Source: Macrostomum hystrix (taxonomy: Eukaryota; Platyhelminthes; Macrostomidae). Taken from it: a stretch of DNA of 64,000 bases. Below, one piece after another: positions 12,301-19,967 of the stretch (positions within the stretch are counted from its first letter, which is position 1; the number at the start of each line of letters is the position of its first letter). The notes under the pieces are model-generated. The model did not search any database. It had not been told where the DNA came from and saw only the letters and a program-made list of their open reading frames with translations. The position numbers and the translations under genes were made by a program. Location: positions 241,501 to 305,500 of the forward strand of contig CATNEN010000012.1 of the NCBI GenBank assembly GCA_950097015.1, given 5' to 3'.

Positions 12301-15300
12301 TAGTATTTTCCTGTTTAGAATAGGTCTAATTTACCTCGCCTTGCAAATGAACTCATGTTTTCCCATTCTCACACGAACTCTCATCCAGTTAATCATTGTC
12401 CCATCAATTCTCACCCATTTAATGAATCTCACATCAATTCTCATCCAGTTAATGATTCTCCCATCAATTCTCATCCAGTTAATGATTCTCCCATCAATTC
12501 TCACCCATTTAATGATTCTCCCATCAATTCTCATCCAGTTAATCATTGTCCCATCAATTCTCACCCATTTAATGAATCTCACATCAATTCTCATCCATTT
12601 AATGATTCTCCCATCAATTCTCATCCAGTTAATGATTCTCCCATCAATTCTCACCCATTTAATGATTCTCCCATCAATTCTCATCCAGTTAATCATTGTC
12701 CCATCAATTCTCACCCATTTAATGAATCTCACATCAATTCTCACCCATTTAATGAATCTCCTATCAATTCTCATCCAGTTAATCATTGTCCCATCAATTC
12801 TCACCCATTTAATGATTCTCCTATCAATTCTCACCCATTTATTGAATCTCACATCAATTCTCACCCATTTAATGAATCTCACATCAATTCTCACCCATTT
12901 AATGAATCTCCTATCAATTCTCATCCAGTTAATCATTGTCCCATCAATTCTCACCCATTTAATGATTATCCTATCAATTCTCACCCATTTATTGAATCTC
13001 ACATCAATTCTCACCCATTTAATGATTATCCTATCAATTCTCACCCATTTATTGAATCTCACATCAATTCTCACCCATTTAATGAATCTCACATCAATTC
13101 TCACCCATTTATTGATTCTCCTATCAATTCTTGTGTACTTTACTCAGGGCATGCTCTGCGGGCTCTCTGGGTAAAGTGTGTTAACCCCCCACCCCTTCCT
13201 CCGCCTGTGCGCGCGCGCGGGTTTTTTATGCCGCCCCTCTGTCTGTCCTGCCGTTCAATCTCGCTGCCCCCGCACGCGTGCGCTAAAAATTTTGCTGAAT
13301 CATTGTGGCCCAATCACGCTGGCCTGTGGCATGGAAAAACTTACGGCCAGACAGCTTAGAACTGAGTTAGCCAAGCGCGGCCTTCCAAAATCCGGGGGCA
13401 AGCAGCAGCTGTACTAGCGACTTCGTCAACACGTGCAGTCTGGGGCCTCAGCGGATGACATCGACCGCTTCGACGGGACGTTCGACGACCTACAGCACAC
13501 CGACAGACGATCGTCAGGTGGGCACGGGACGTCAGGGAGCGCGGCTGGCGACCTGGCGGCTCTACGGAAGGAGGTGGAAGAGCTCGAGATCAAGGCGCTC
13601 ACGCGGCGTCGCGCCCAACTACAGAGCGAACTCAACCAACCAGTAGCATGAGGACTACAGAAGGCTGATGGCGGAGTCCGACACGCATCAATGGGGCTGT
13701 GAGCCCCCCCCAGCTTTACCATCGCCACATCAAAGCACCTCGCAACCTAAAGGTTACGCTGAATCGCCAATGCACCTCGTACCAGCAGGCGCCACCCATC
13801 TGCCTGAGCTTTAACTCTCCGGCCGGCTGCCAGCGGTCCAACTGCAGGTACCGGCACGTCTGCAAAATCGCCGGCTGTGGCAAGCCGCACCCCGCCCATC
13901 AGCACCGACCGACTGGCGATGCGGCGGAGGGAGCAAAAAACTAGATTTATTTTATAGCCACCCTGCTTTTAATTCCCAGTTTCCTTCGCCCCATCGCTTG
14001 CTCCCGCCACCCCGCCCCCGCCACTGCCTGCTCGTCTGCCCCGCTCCCCCCGCCGCGCCGCGCCATGTCTTCCGACATGAACCTCACCGCTTGGGACGCG
14101 CTGCTGCACAACGACCCGGACGAAGAATTCCTTCGCGACGGCCTGCACAACTGTTTCCGTCTGGTCAACAAGCCTCCTCCCGTCATCACGCACTCCTCCA
14201 ACTACCGCTCCGCTATTGACAATGCCCTGCAGGTGGAAAAGCAGCTCTCTGACGAGCTCCGCCTGGGTCGGCTGCAGTTCGCTAAGGGCCTCGTCATGGT
14301 GAACGCCATCGGCGCGATCCCAAAACCTGACGGAAGCGTCCGGATCATTCACGATCTCGCCAGCCCCTCGGGCTCTTCCGTCAACGACAGCTACGAGCAG
14401 AAAAGAGGCCTGAGGTTTGCATCCGTTCGGGACCTGGTGCGCCATGTCCGGCCTGGCTCCTTCATCGGCAAGGTGGACCTCAAGCAGGCTTACCGTTCCG
14501 TCGGCATCCACCCGGAAGATCAGATGTTGACAGGCCTCAGCTGGCGCTTCGCCACGGACAGCGCCCCATCGCTGCTCATCGATACCCGGCTGCCTTTCGG
14601 TGCCCGGGCCTCGTGCGAGATCTTCCACCGCCTCTCTGCCGTCATTCAGCGACACATGCTAAGGCAGGGTTTCTCCGCCACCATCAACTACCTGGATGAC
14701 TGGGCGGTGGCTGGCGACTCGCAGGAAACTGCCAACCACGCCTACACCTACCTTGTGAACCTCCTGCAAGATCTAGGCTTCACCATCAATTGGGGCAAAT
14801 CTGCCGCGCCGGCGCAGCGAGTGGTGTTCCTCGGCGTCCAAATTGACACGACAGAGGGCACGCTGACTCTCCCACAGGACAAGGCCGAGAACACTCGGGT
14901 GTTGCTGAACGACTGCCTCATTCTACCGTCAATATCAAGCAGCTGGAGAGACTGGTCGGGAAGCTGTGCTGGCTGGGCCAAATCAACAAGTTGCTGCGCC
15001 CCTTTTTGCGCCCGCTTTTCGACCTCATTAGCGTTGGCAGAGACCTCCGGCTACCTCAAGAAGCTCGCGAGCTGCTGCAATGATGGCTGCAAGCTGTCAG
15101 CATGCTTCCACCCACTCCGATTCACCCCCGCTTCCGCCAGCTGGTGGCCATCGAGGCCGATAGCAGCAGCGAAGGTGCCGCTGGCATCGTGAGCGGCTCT
15201 AGCCTCAACGACTGGGTGTTCTTTAGCTGGGAGCACGACTTCGAGTCCAAGTATAAGGACCTCCACATCAACTATAAGGAGGCCCTGACTCCGCTCCTCA

Positions 15301-17895
15301 TCATCCTGCGGCTCTGCGACCAGCTCAGCAACAGCCGGGTGGTGATCTACTCGGACAGCACCGCGGCCGTCGGCATGATCAACAAGCTGTCCTGCAGGCA
15401 TCCGCAGCTCATTCAGATCTATCAGTCCGTGGCCCTCCTGTGCCTCAAGTCTGGCATCCAGCTGCAGGCTTTTCACCTGCCCGGTCGAATGCAGCTCATC
15501 AGTGATCCCGCCTCTCGCATGCTCAGCTCTAAGCAGGAGCTCGTTAACTTCCTTTGCCGCCACTATGGCTCTCTCACTGTCTGTCGCAATTAATTTGTCT
15601 CCCACGCAATTTCTGCCGCGTCCCGCACCGCCCTCCACTCACAGGTCGCAGCCGCGCTCCCGACCGTCCTGCCGTGTCCGTGCCCGCCCTGTGCCGCTTC
15701 GTCGCGTTCCTCATCGATCGAGGCCGCACCGTGCAAGCCAGCCTCAGCGCGGTGTCATTCGCCCATAGAACTTCGGACTCTCCAGACCCTACAAAGCACA
15801 ACGCCCGACTGGAGCTCGTCTGCCGTGGAGCCCGACGACTGCTGGCCAAGCCACCGCGAAGGGCAGAACCCCTACAGCCTCGCCATCTCCGCCTGCTCTG
15901 CAGCAACCCAACGCTCCAGCGCTCAATGCCCCCGCGTCTCCTGGCGGCTTTCAAAGCAGCGCTACTTGTCGCCTGGTGGGGTGTGCTCCGACTGGGTGAG
16001 CTGCTACCGTCGCCACACGGCCTGCGACGCGGCGCGCTTAATTCCTGCCCCGGCGGCCTATGCCTGTCGATTGAGAGGTCCAAAACCAACCAATTCAAGG
16101 AGCGCCAGCTGCGGTGCTCGGACTGTCCGACAATCTGCCCAGCCGCCGCTCTGACCGCTCATCTGCGCGAGAACCAAATTTTCGAGCCTCAGCAACCTTT
16201 GTTTTCCATCCTGGGCGCCCGCAGGCGAGTTCCGCTGGCTGCCGCAACCTTCATCCGTCTCCTCAAGCGAGGCCTCGCAGCGTGCGGCGTCGCTCAGCAA
16301 AACTTCTCTGGCCACAGCCTGTGCAGATGCGGAGCCAGTGCCGCCTTCCAGAGCGGCCTCTCAGTCGCTGACATTCGCTGCCTCGGCGACTAGCGTTCTG
16401 ACTCGGTCTTCCGCTATTTTTCCGATGATGCGTCTCTCGCGCGCAGGCGCTCTGCCGCCCTGCGGGTTGCTGCCGCCATCAAGTGACCCTCCTGCGTTGA
16501 CCTTTGCCTTGCCGGCCTTTGTTCGCTCCCTTTCTCCTCCTCTTCCGCTCCTCCCCTTGTGTCGGGGTCGCTTTCCCCGCCTCGACCTGCTGGCTCGCTG
16601 CCATCTGCTTTGTGCTCGCTGCCACTATTTGTGCGTTCGCCTTGCTCTTTCTAAGGGTCTGGTGGTTAACACCCATTTAATGATTCTCCCATCAATTCTC
16701 ACCCATTTAATGATTCTGTTATCAATTCTCACCCATTTAATGATTCTCCCATCAATTCTCACCCATTTAATGATTCTCCCATCAATTCTCACCCATTTAT
16801 TGATTCTCCCATCAATTCTCACCCATTTATTGATTCTCCCATCGATTCTCACCCATTTAATGATTCTCCCATCAATTCTCACCCATTTAATGATTCTCCT
16901 ATCAATTCAGTTAATCATTCTCACATAAATTCTCATCCAGTTCATCATTGTCACATCAATTCTCTTACTTACTTACTTTGCAGGGGGGCCTGGGGCACTT
17001 GACGCACAAACACAGGAACGGCATGCCCCCAGGCCGGCGAACTAGGCGAGAGCCGCCCATCGCGCCGCTCCCCTGAGCAGGCACCTCACACACACAGCAG
17101 CAAGCCAAGCGGGGAAGGGGGCGGCAGCCGGAGTGCCTCTCACCCCAGGCCCGCACACGCACAGAGCAGACCAAGCCGGGGCGGAAGGCTGATAGAAATC
17201 AGTCCTCAGGGGGGGCGGGTGACGAGTGTACACTTTATCCAATCGCGCTGACGGAAATCCAGATGAGCGCGCGGCGGTGTACACCCGCCCCCCCCAGCCA
17301 CCCCCCCGCAAGGTCTAACGCCCCAGCGCCAACGCACAAACTCAAACAACGCAGAACAGGCACACAGAAGGTAGGAGCGAAGCTATTTTTCAAGCTTTGA
17401 TTGCACGAAATAAGGTGCACCTCCGCCGGTCGCTACTGTCCAAACCCCCCCAACAAGTACCGAAATTAATCGTGACCTGAAGGGTGAATCGAACTAGCGT
17501 CCTTTGGAGTGCGAGGCAGCGACGTTAGCCGCTGACCCCCCTAGCCCCGCCACATCAATTCTCACCCTATCAATTCGTTTTGCTTGCGGGCAAGTCTTTC
17601 AAATTTTCAATCTTATTTACTATTTGCTGTATTACAAGTTATCAATACTATTTCCATAGACATAAAATATTCTGCATTAAACTAGGCTAAAAGATCTGTG
17701 GTCTAGTAGACATTCAATCGGACAAGTTATCTGCCTGAGATTCATCTTTAATAGTTTGAGCAGTCTCGACATTTAGCTCAGCAGCGCAGCTCAACCATGG
17801 ACTTATTCATCCCGCTGACAGGAGTTGGCTTTGTACTGTTCATCATGCTCATCATGTTCCAATTGGTCGGTATCTATATCATGCTGACTGTCTGA
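3369..17895 (+). CDS. Lachesin/IgLON-like immunoglobulin-superfamily adhesion protein (3' part of gene)
   Basis: Spliced from exons 3369-3579, 5660-5824, 5896-6024, 6316-6666, 9725-9841 and a terminal exon at 17777-17895 (alternative 11478-11599). Every junction inside the window is phase 1 with GT-AG borders, and the frame stays open for 364 codons. The first exon gives the second half of Ig1 (IAELRASDEGLYRCIAS, closing Cys). The next two form Ig2 (KVLECISGG, VHWYK, GSFICIAS). The fourth is Ig3 (MVMCVITGYP, FYWEY, DFGPYFCVARS). A Pro-rich stalk (RQPPQPPPVVPG) and a hydrophobic C-terminus follow. Three Ig domains plus a C-terminal anchor match lachesin/IgLON cell-surface adhesion proteins, usually neuronal or epithelial. 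The signal peptide and start of Ig1 were not found. Several introns carry minisatellites, and the 7.9-kb last intron carries retroelements. The domain call is firm; the exact subfamily is less so. Confidence 0.85.
3636..4105. repeat. Degenerate pyrimidine-rich tandem repeat in Ig-gene intron
   Basis: Irregular copies of CACCCACCTCACTCCT with variable spacing, starting about 55 bp after the splice donor of the exon ending at 3579. It occupies the first part of the 2.1-kb intron. Confidence 0.92.
4106..5119. other. Intron sequence, nothing recognised
   Basis: Intron of the Ig gene. A GC-richer patch with GA-rich tracts lies near 4380-4760. I see no exon, RNA gene or mobile-element ends here. 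Confidence 0.6.
5120..5612. repeat. Degenerate tandem repeat with CCAATCAGAG core
   Basis: About a dozen copies of CCAATCAGAG are spaced by 30-60 bp of related sequence (for example GACATTCCAACAGCATTCCA, three near-identical copies). The array ends about 45 bp before the splice acceptor of the exon at 5660. Confidence 0.9.
6074..6308. repeat. Minisatellite filling a short intron of the Ig gene
   Basis: Copies of AGTCCTCCAGTCCCCA and AGTCCTCCAGTCCCATAG occupy nearly all of the 291-bp intron 6025-6315. The CT-rich units run to within 7 bp of the acceptor, so they probably act as its polypyrimidine tract. Confidence 0.95.
6734..7277. mobile_element. hAT-type MITE with 8-bp target duplication and internal minisatellite
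   Basis: The left end is CAGGGTCGGCAAACT and the right end, reverse-complemented, is CAGAGGTCGGCAAACT, which is typical of hAT termini. The 8-bp GTCTAGTA flanks both sides (6726-6733 and 7278-7285), the expected hAT target-site duplication length. No transposase is encoded. About 390 bp of the 544-bp element is an internal tandem array of GAGATGAGACA-type units (6805-7195). Inserted in the intron after the exon ending at 6666. Confidence 0.9.
6805..7195. repeat. Minisatellite inside the hAT MITE
   Basis: Two successive sub-families: GGACAGAGAACAGATGACAG units (about 25 bp), then GAGATGAGACACGG/GAGATATGAGACAGG units (about 15-18 bp). The second resembles the array in the element at 37789-38590. 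Confidence 0.92.
7290..7545 (+). mobile_element. tRNA-derived SINE, family B copy 1
   Basis: The tRNA-like head has an A-box-like AAGCGGTTAACGC and a B box GAGCTCGATTCC, followed by GCGGCGAGGCCAC and a conserved body (AAGGCTTGGGCGCTTGTCGTG, read with one base of either flank ignored). The same order recurs at 24300-24465 (+) and 59350-59620 (-). Not a functional tRNA: no acceptor stem can be formed. Exact ends are approximate. Confidence 0.75.
7546..8121. other. Intron sequence, nothing recognised
   Basis: Part of the 3.1-kb intron between Ig-gene exons ending at 6666 and starting at 9725. No open frame with domain similarity. Confidence 0.5.
8122..9035. repeat. Purine-rich minisatellite, GAGAGATGGGGAA units
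   Basis: About 0.9 kb of short units (12-14 bp) such as GAGAGATGGGGAA, GAGACAGATGGGGAA and GAGAGATAGGGAA, with higher-order duplications: the block containing GATATGAAGAAGGGAGAGAT recurs. The strand asymmetry (GA on plus, CT on minus) is extreme, so it could form triplex or H-DNA. Long open frames through it are repeat artefacts. Confidence 0.95.
9036..9724. other. Intron sequence before the stalk exon
   Basis: No gene recognised. It ends in the polypyrimidine tract and acceptor (CTCTTTCACTGCAG) of the Ig-gene exon starting at 9725. Confidence 0.5.
10319..11390 (-). mobile_element. Penelope-like retroelement, 5'-truncated, RT plus GIY-YIG endonuclease
   Basis: A single open frame on the minus strand encodes the C-terminal part of a Penelope-like reverse transcriptase: DGCAMGSPLAPTLANL (RT motif 4 region), YKRYVDDTFAIF (catalytic YxDD) and KRLPFLDIDV. 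This is followed by a C-terminal GIY-YIG-type nuclease (YKFHCSV, SYIGKTKRHLYTRVKEH, then a Cys/His-rich stretch). The frame stays open upstream to about 11390 without the N-terminal RT motifs, so the element is 5'-truncated. No internal stop is seen between 11390 and 10319. It lies antisense inside the last intron of the Ig gene, between the stalk exon and the first alternative terminal exon. Confidence 0.88.
11478..11599 (+). CDS. Alternative terminal exon of the Ig gene (GPI-anchor-like C-terminus)
   Basis: A polypyrimidine/AG acceptor (CAACTCGTTGCTCCAG) precedes an exon whose frame matches the phase-1 donor at 9841/9842. It encodes a small-residue/polar linker, then a 19-residue hydrophobic tail (LSCLAAAASLTLVSVLLTV) ending directly at TGA, which is the layout of a GPI-attachment signal. 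The segment is markedly more GC-rich than its AT-rich surroundings. It competes with the exon at 17777-17895, which has the same phase and also ends in LTV-stop. A canonical AATAAA lies downstream at 12228. This is inference from the sequence; no transcript evidence is available here. Confidence 0.6.
11600..12369. other. AT-rich intron/3' region
   Basis: No gene recognised. It contains an AATAAA at 12228-12233 that could serve transcripts ending in the exon at 11478-11599. Confidence 0.45.
12370..13130. repeat. 30-bp minisatellite, left part (interrupted by DIRS insertion)
   Basis: About 25 copies of a 30-bp unit, TCACCCATTTAATGATTCTC plus CCATCAATTC, with variants CATCCAGTTAATCATTGTC and CATTTATTGAATC. 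The array stops at 13130/13131 exactly where a DIRS element begins and resumes in register at 16670. Confidence 0.97.
13331..13944 (+). pseudogene. DIRS Gag-like region: SAP-like domain and zinc knuckle
   Basis: From ATG 13331 the frame reads a SAP-like DNA-binding motif (LTARQLRTELAKRGLPKSGG), is interrupted by TAG at 13415, and continues in the same frame to 13651 through an acidic region and a coiled-coil-like stretch (LRKEVEELEIKALTRRRAQL). In another frame, 13699-13944 encodes a Cys/His-rich segment (CLSFNSPAGCQRSNCRYRHVC, one residue of flank ignored; then CGKPHPAH) like the CCCH knuckle of DIRS/Ngaro Gag proteins. At least one stop and one frameshift separate the parts. Confidence 0.7.
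14065..15593 (+). pseudogene. DIRS reverse transcriptase and RNase H
   Basis: ATG 14065 opens an RT with recognisable blocks: IPKPDGSVRIIHDLASP, FIGKVDLKQAYRSVGIHPED, RLPFGARASCEIFHRLS, INYLDDWAVAGDS (catalytic YxDD) and VVFLGVQID. The frame breaks near 14925; the correct downstream sense (VNIKQLERLVGKLCWLGQIN) continues in another frame and meets TGA near 15080. RNase H follows at about 15110-15593, with acidic residues in AIEADSS, NYKEALTPLL, VIYSDSTAAVGMINK and DPASRML. Typical of DIRS elements; not functional as it stands. Confidence 0.85.
15594..16485 (+). pseudogene. DIRS tyrosine recombinase, active site damaged
   Basis: The frame running to 16393 shows the YR core: first catalytic Arg in WWGVLRLGELL, SKTNQFKER, then GHSLCRCGASAAFQSGLS, where the family has HxxR. 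The Arg of HxxR is Cys (CGC to TGC type change). The conserved Gly-(Asp/Arg)-Trp that follows is cut by TAG at 16391 (TGG to TAG). The nucleophile region (SDSVFRYF) survives after that stop in the same frame to TGA near 16485. A dead copy. Confidence 0.8.
16670..16964. repeat. 30-bp minisatellite, right part
   Basis: Continuation of the array ending at 13130: about eight regular units, then degenerate ones (16910-16964). A SINE then interrupts it and a remnant lies at 17551-17575. Confidence 0.95.
16965..17550 (-). mobile_element. tRNA-derived SINE, family A copy 1
   Basis: On the minus strand the head reads GGGGGTCAGCGGCTAACG, then CTAGTTCGATTCACCC (B box), then CACGATTAATTTCGG. A long GC-rich body follows, and the tail is GCAAAGTAAGTAAGTAAG. 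CACATCAATTCTC occurs on both sides (16952-16964 and 17551-17563). This looks like a 13-bp target duplication, although the same string is part of the satellite unit it landed in. A second copy is at 60853-61572. Length 586 bp, long for a SINE. Confidence 0.85.
17777..17895 (+). CDS. Distal terminal exon of the Ig gene (hydrophobic anchor)
   Basis: Acceptor CTCGACATTTAG; the phase-1 join to the donor at 9841 keeps the frame. It encodes a short polar linker (TQQRSSTMD), then about 30 hydrophobic residues (LFIPLTGVGFVLFIMLIMFQ and on) ending LTV-TGA at 17893-17895. With no cytoplasmic tail it could be a GPI signal or a tail-less transmembrane anchor. AATAAA follows at 17943-17948, placing a plausible gene 3' end here. 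Confidence 0.7.
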
Positions 17896-17942
17896 CTGTC
17901 TGACTATCTAATGGTGAATTACTAACTAACCATTTTTACTAA

Positions 17943-17948
17943 AATAAA
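17943..17948 (+). promoter_or_regulatory. Polyadenylation signal AATAAA for the Ig gene
   Basis: Canonical hexamer 48 bp after the TGA of the distal terminal exon. Confidence 0.65.
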
Positions 17949-18126
17949 TTTGCCGATTAAAATGCTCGAGTGTTGATTGTAAGTTTTGTCTTGTTTATGA
18001 CTTTACTGGTTTAAAATTCACGAAGAAAAAATATAATATTAAACACTTTTAAGCAAAAATATTCGATAAATTACAAAAGATTACTCTTTTTTTGTCAGGA
18101 AATACTTTCTGATAGCAAGCTGACGC

Positions 18127-18720
18127 CTAACTGCTAACTCATCACTAACTCATCACTAACTCATCACTAACTCATCACTAACTCATCACTAACTCATCAC
18201 TAACTCATCACTAACTCACAACTAGCTGATCAGTATCACTAACTCATCACTAACTCATCACTAACTCATCACTAACTCATCACTAACTCACAACTAGCTG
18301 ATCAGTATCACTAACTCATCACTAACTCACAACTAGCTGATCAGTATCACTAACTCATCACTAACTCACAACTAGCTGATCAGTATCACTAACTCATCAC
18401 TAACTCATCACTAACTCATCACTAACTCATCACTAACTCACAACTAGCTGATCAGTATCACTAACTCATCACTAACTCACAACTAGCTGATCAGTATCAC
18501 TAACTCATCACTAACTCATCACTAACTCACAATTAGCTTATCACTAACTCATCACTAACCCAAAACTAGCTTATCACTAACTCATCACTAACTCACAACT
18601 AGCTTATCAGTATCACTAACTCATCACTAACTCATCACTAACTCACAACTAGCTTATCACTAACTCATCACTAACCCAAAACTAGCTTATCACTAACTCA
18701 TCACTAATAACTCACTGCTA
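18127..18720. repeat. Minisatellite, CACTAACTCAT units with higher-order structure
   Basis: An 11-bp unit (CACTAACTCAT) is repeated and punctuated by CACAACTAGCTGATCAGTAT or CACAACTAGCTTAT, giving a second-order repeat of variable length. Intergenic, between the convergent Ig and DEG/ENaC genes. Confidence 0.95.
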
Positions 18721-19429
18721 GCTCGGGTTTTGTTAATAATTACTAAGTGTAGATTTTTTACATCCTGATTTGTACAAAAATCAGTTCAGACTTCGATTTT
18801 GGCTACATAAACAGGCATTTTTGAATTTTTAGCAAAAGTCAATTTGAAAAAAAAGAAAAGCTGTTTTATTTGACAAAAAAGGAATTTTTCTGTACATTCC
18901 GCATTAGTTTTGATTGAACAGTCTCATCATCAGCACAGAAAAATGATGATGGGATATGGCATTATCACTTGAGCACATTAAATTTCAGAGTATTTGTACT
19001 AAATAAACATATTCAAATAGTTAGGAACAGCAGTAAAATAAGCGCTATTTGTAACAGATAATTGAAGGCTGTGCAAATTCCTAAACTAAGTACTTATAGT
19101 AGTCTGTACGGTGATGGTGAGGCACTGAATTCTAAAATCAATTACACATTTTGGAGCATCTAGGGAGGATTTTTTATAGTTTAATCAGTTAAAGCAAAAT
19201 TTTACAAAATTTACCTGGCCTGCTTCGTTTAAAACATTGAGCTGGAAAATACGATTATGCTAAATCTACTCGTATATTAAAAACGTATAAATTTAAGATT
19301 TAACTTGTTTATCGCATTTTTCCTTGAATGCTACTTAAAGTAGTGTAAACTTAAAACATATTATTTGAAAACATACGGTTTTGTTTCGCGAAGGCTTCGG
19401 ACTTTTGACCAGGGGTTCGGCAGTCTAAA
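18721..19429. other. AT-rich intergenic sequence
   Basis: No gene or element ends recognised. Confidence 0.5.
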
Positions 19430-19675
19430 CTAAACTAAACTTAACTAGTCTAGTCTAGAATAGAATAGTAGAATACTAGTAGACTGATGGAATAGTCTAG
19501 AAATGCTCGTACTTGCTAGGGGACGCCACACTCACCCTAAACTACCCCCAGCTAATTCTGGCGGCCGGGTACTAGCTTCTTCAAAAGCTGAGGTGAACTG
19601 AGGTAGTTGAGTCGGGAATCGAACCCCCGACATTAAAGTCGTGAGCCCAATGCTCTAACCACTAGTCTATAACCC
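19430..19675 (-). mobile_element. tRNA-derived SINE, family C
   Basis: On the minus strand the head is TAGACTAGTGGTTAGAGCAT (A-box region) and GGGGGTTCGATTCCCGAC (B box), spaced as in a tRNA, followed by a non-tRNA body (CCGGCCGCCAGAATTAGC, GGGGTAGTTTAGGGTGAG) and short TAGTC/TAGAA repeats at the tail. It is not a tRNA gene, because the acceptor arms do not pair. Ends approximate. Confidence 0.7.
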
Positions 19676-19689
19676 TTGAAAAATGTCTA

Positions 19690-19765
19690 CCAGCATAAGT
19701 TGAGGTGGTGGGTGTCACTCGCTCCCCAGTCCATGGACTGAACAGCTGTGCACCGCATATGTCTG
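19690..19765 (+). repeat. Dispersed repeat fragment shared with 59660-59720
   Basis: The string CCCAGTCCATGGACTGAACA with its CAGCTG continuation occurs here on plus and near 59675 on minus, with weaker flanking similarity. Probably a piece of an interspersed repeat. Confidence 0.6.
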
Positions 19766-19967
19766 AATGAGATATTAAGCTACTACATGTACTAATGAGG
19801 TAATTTTCAATTCGAAATAAATAATCTAAAATGGCTGTCAGTGCATTTCAAGTCTACATTTTGCGGCGGAGTACAAACTAGTCATGAGTTCGAATTCACT
19901 GAACATAAAAAATATTCGATTCATATTAAACAATTCTGAGCAGTTCTGAAATTAAAAGTAGAATTTC

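Larger units (their letters stand above)
13131..16669 (+). mobile_element. DIRS-type tyrosine-recombinase retroelement, decayed
   Basis: A 3.5-kb element with the DIRS gene order: Gag-like, reverse transcriptase, RNase H, tyrosine recombinase. The left end carries an imperfect hairpin (CTTTACTCAGGG versus CTGGGTAAAG), and GTTAAC occurs near both ends (13180-13185 and 16665-16670). The surrounding 30-bp satellite rejoins in register without a target duplication if the element is removed, as expected for recombinase-mediated insertion. Internal stops and frameshifts in gag, RT and recombinase make it non-autonomous. GC-rich compared with its surroundings. Confidence 0.88.

Noticed and set aside
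12254-13359. Three overlapping 250-330-residue frames, one extending into the DIRS 5' region
   Set aside because: The unit is 30 bp (a multiple of three), so frames stay open; no real coding signal.
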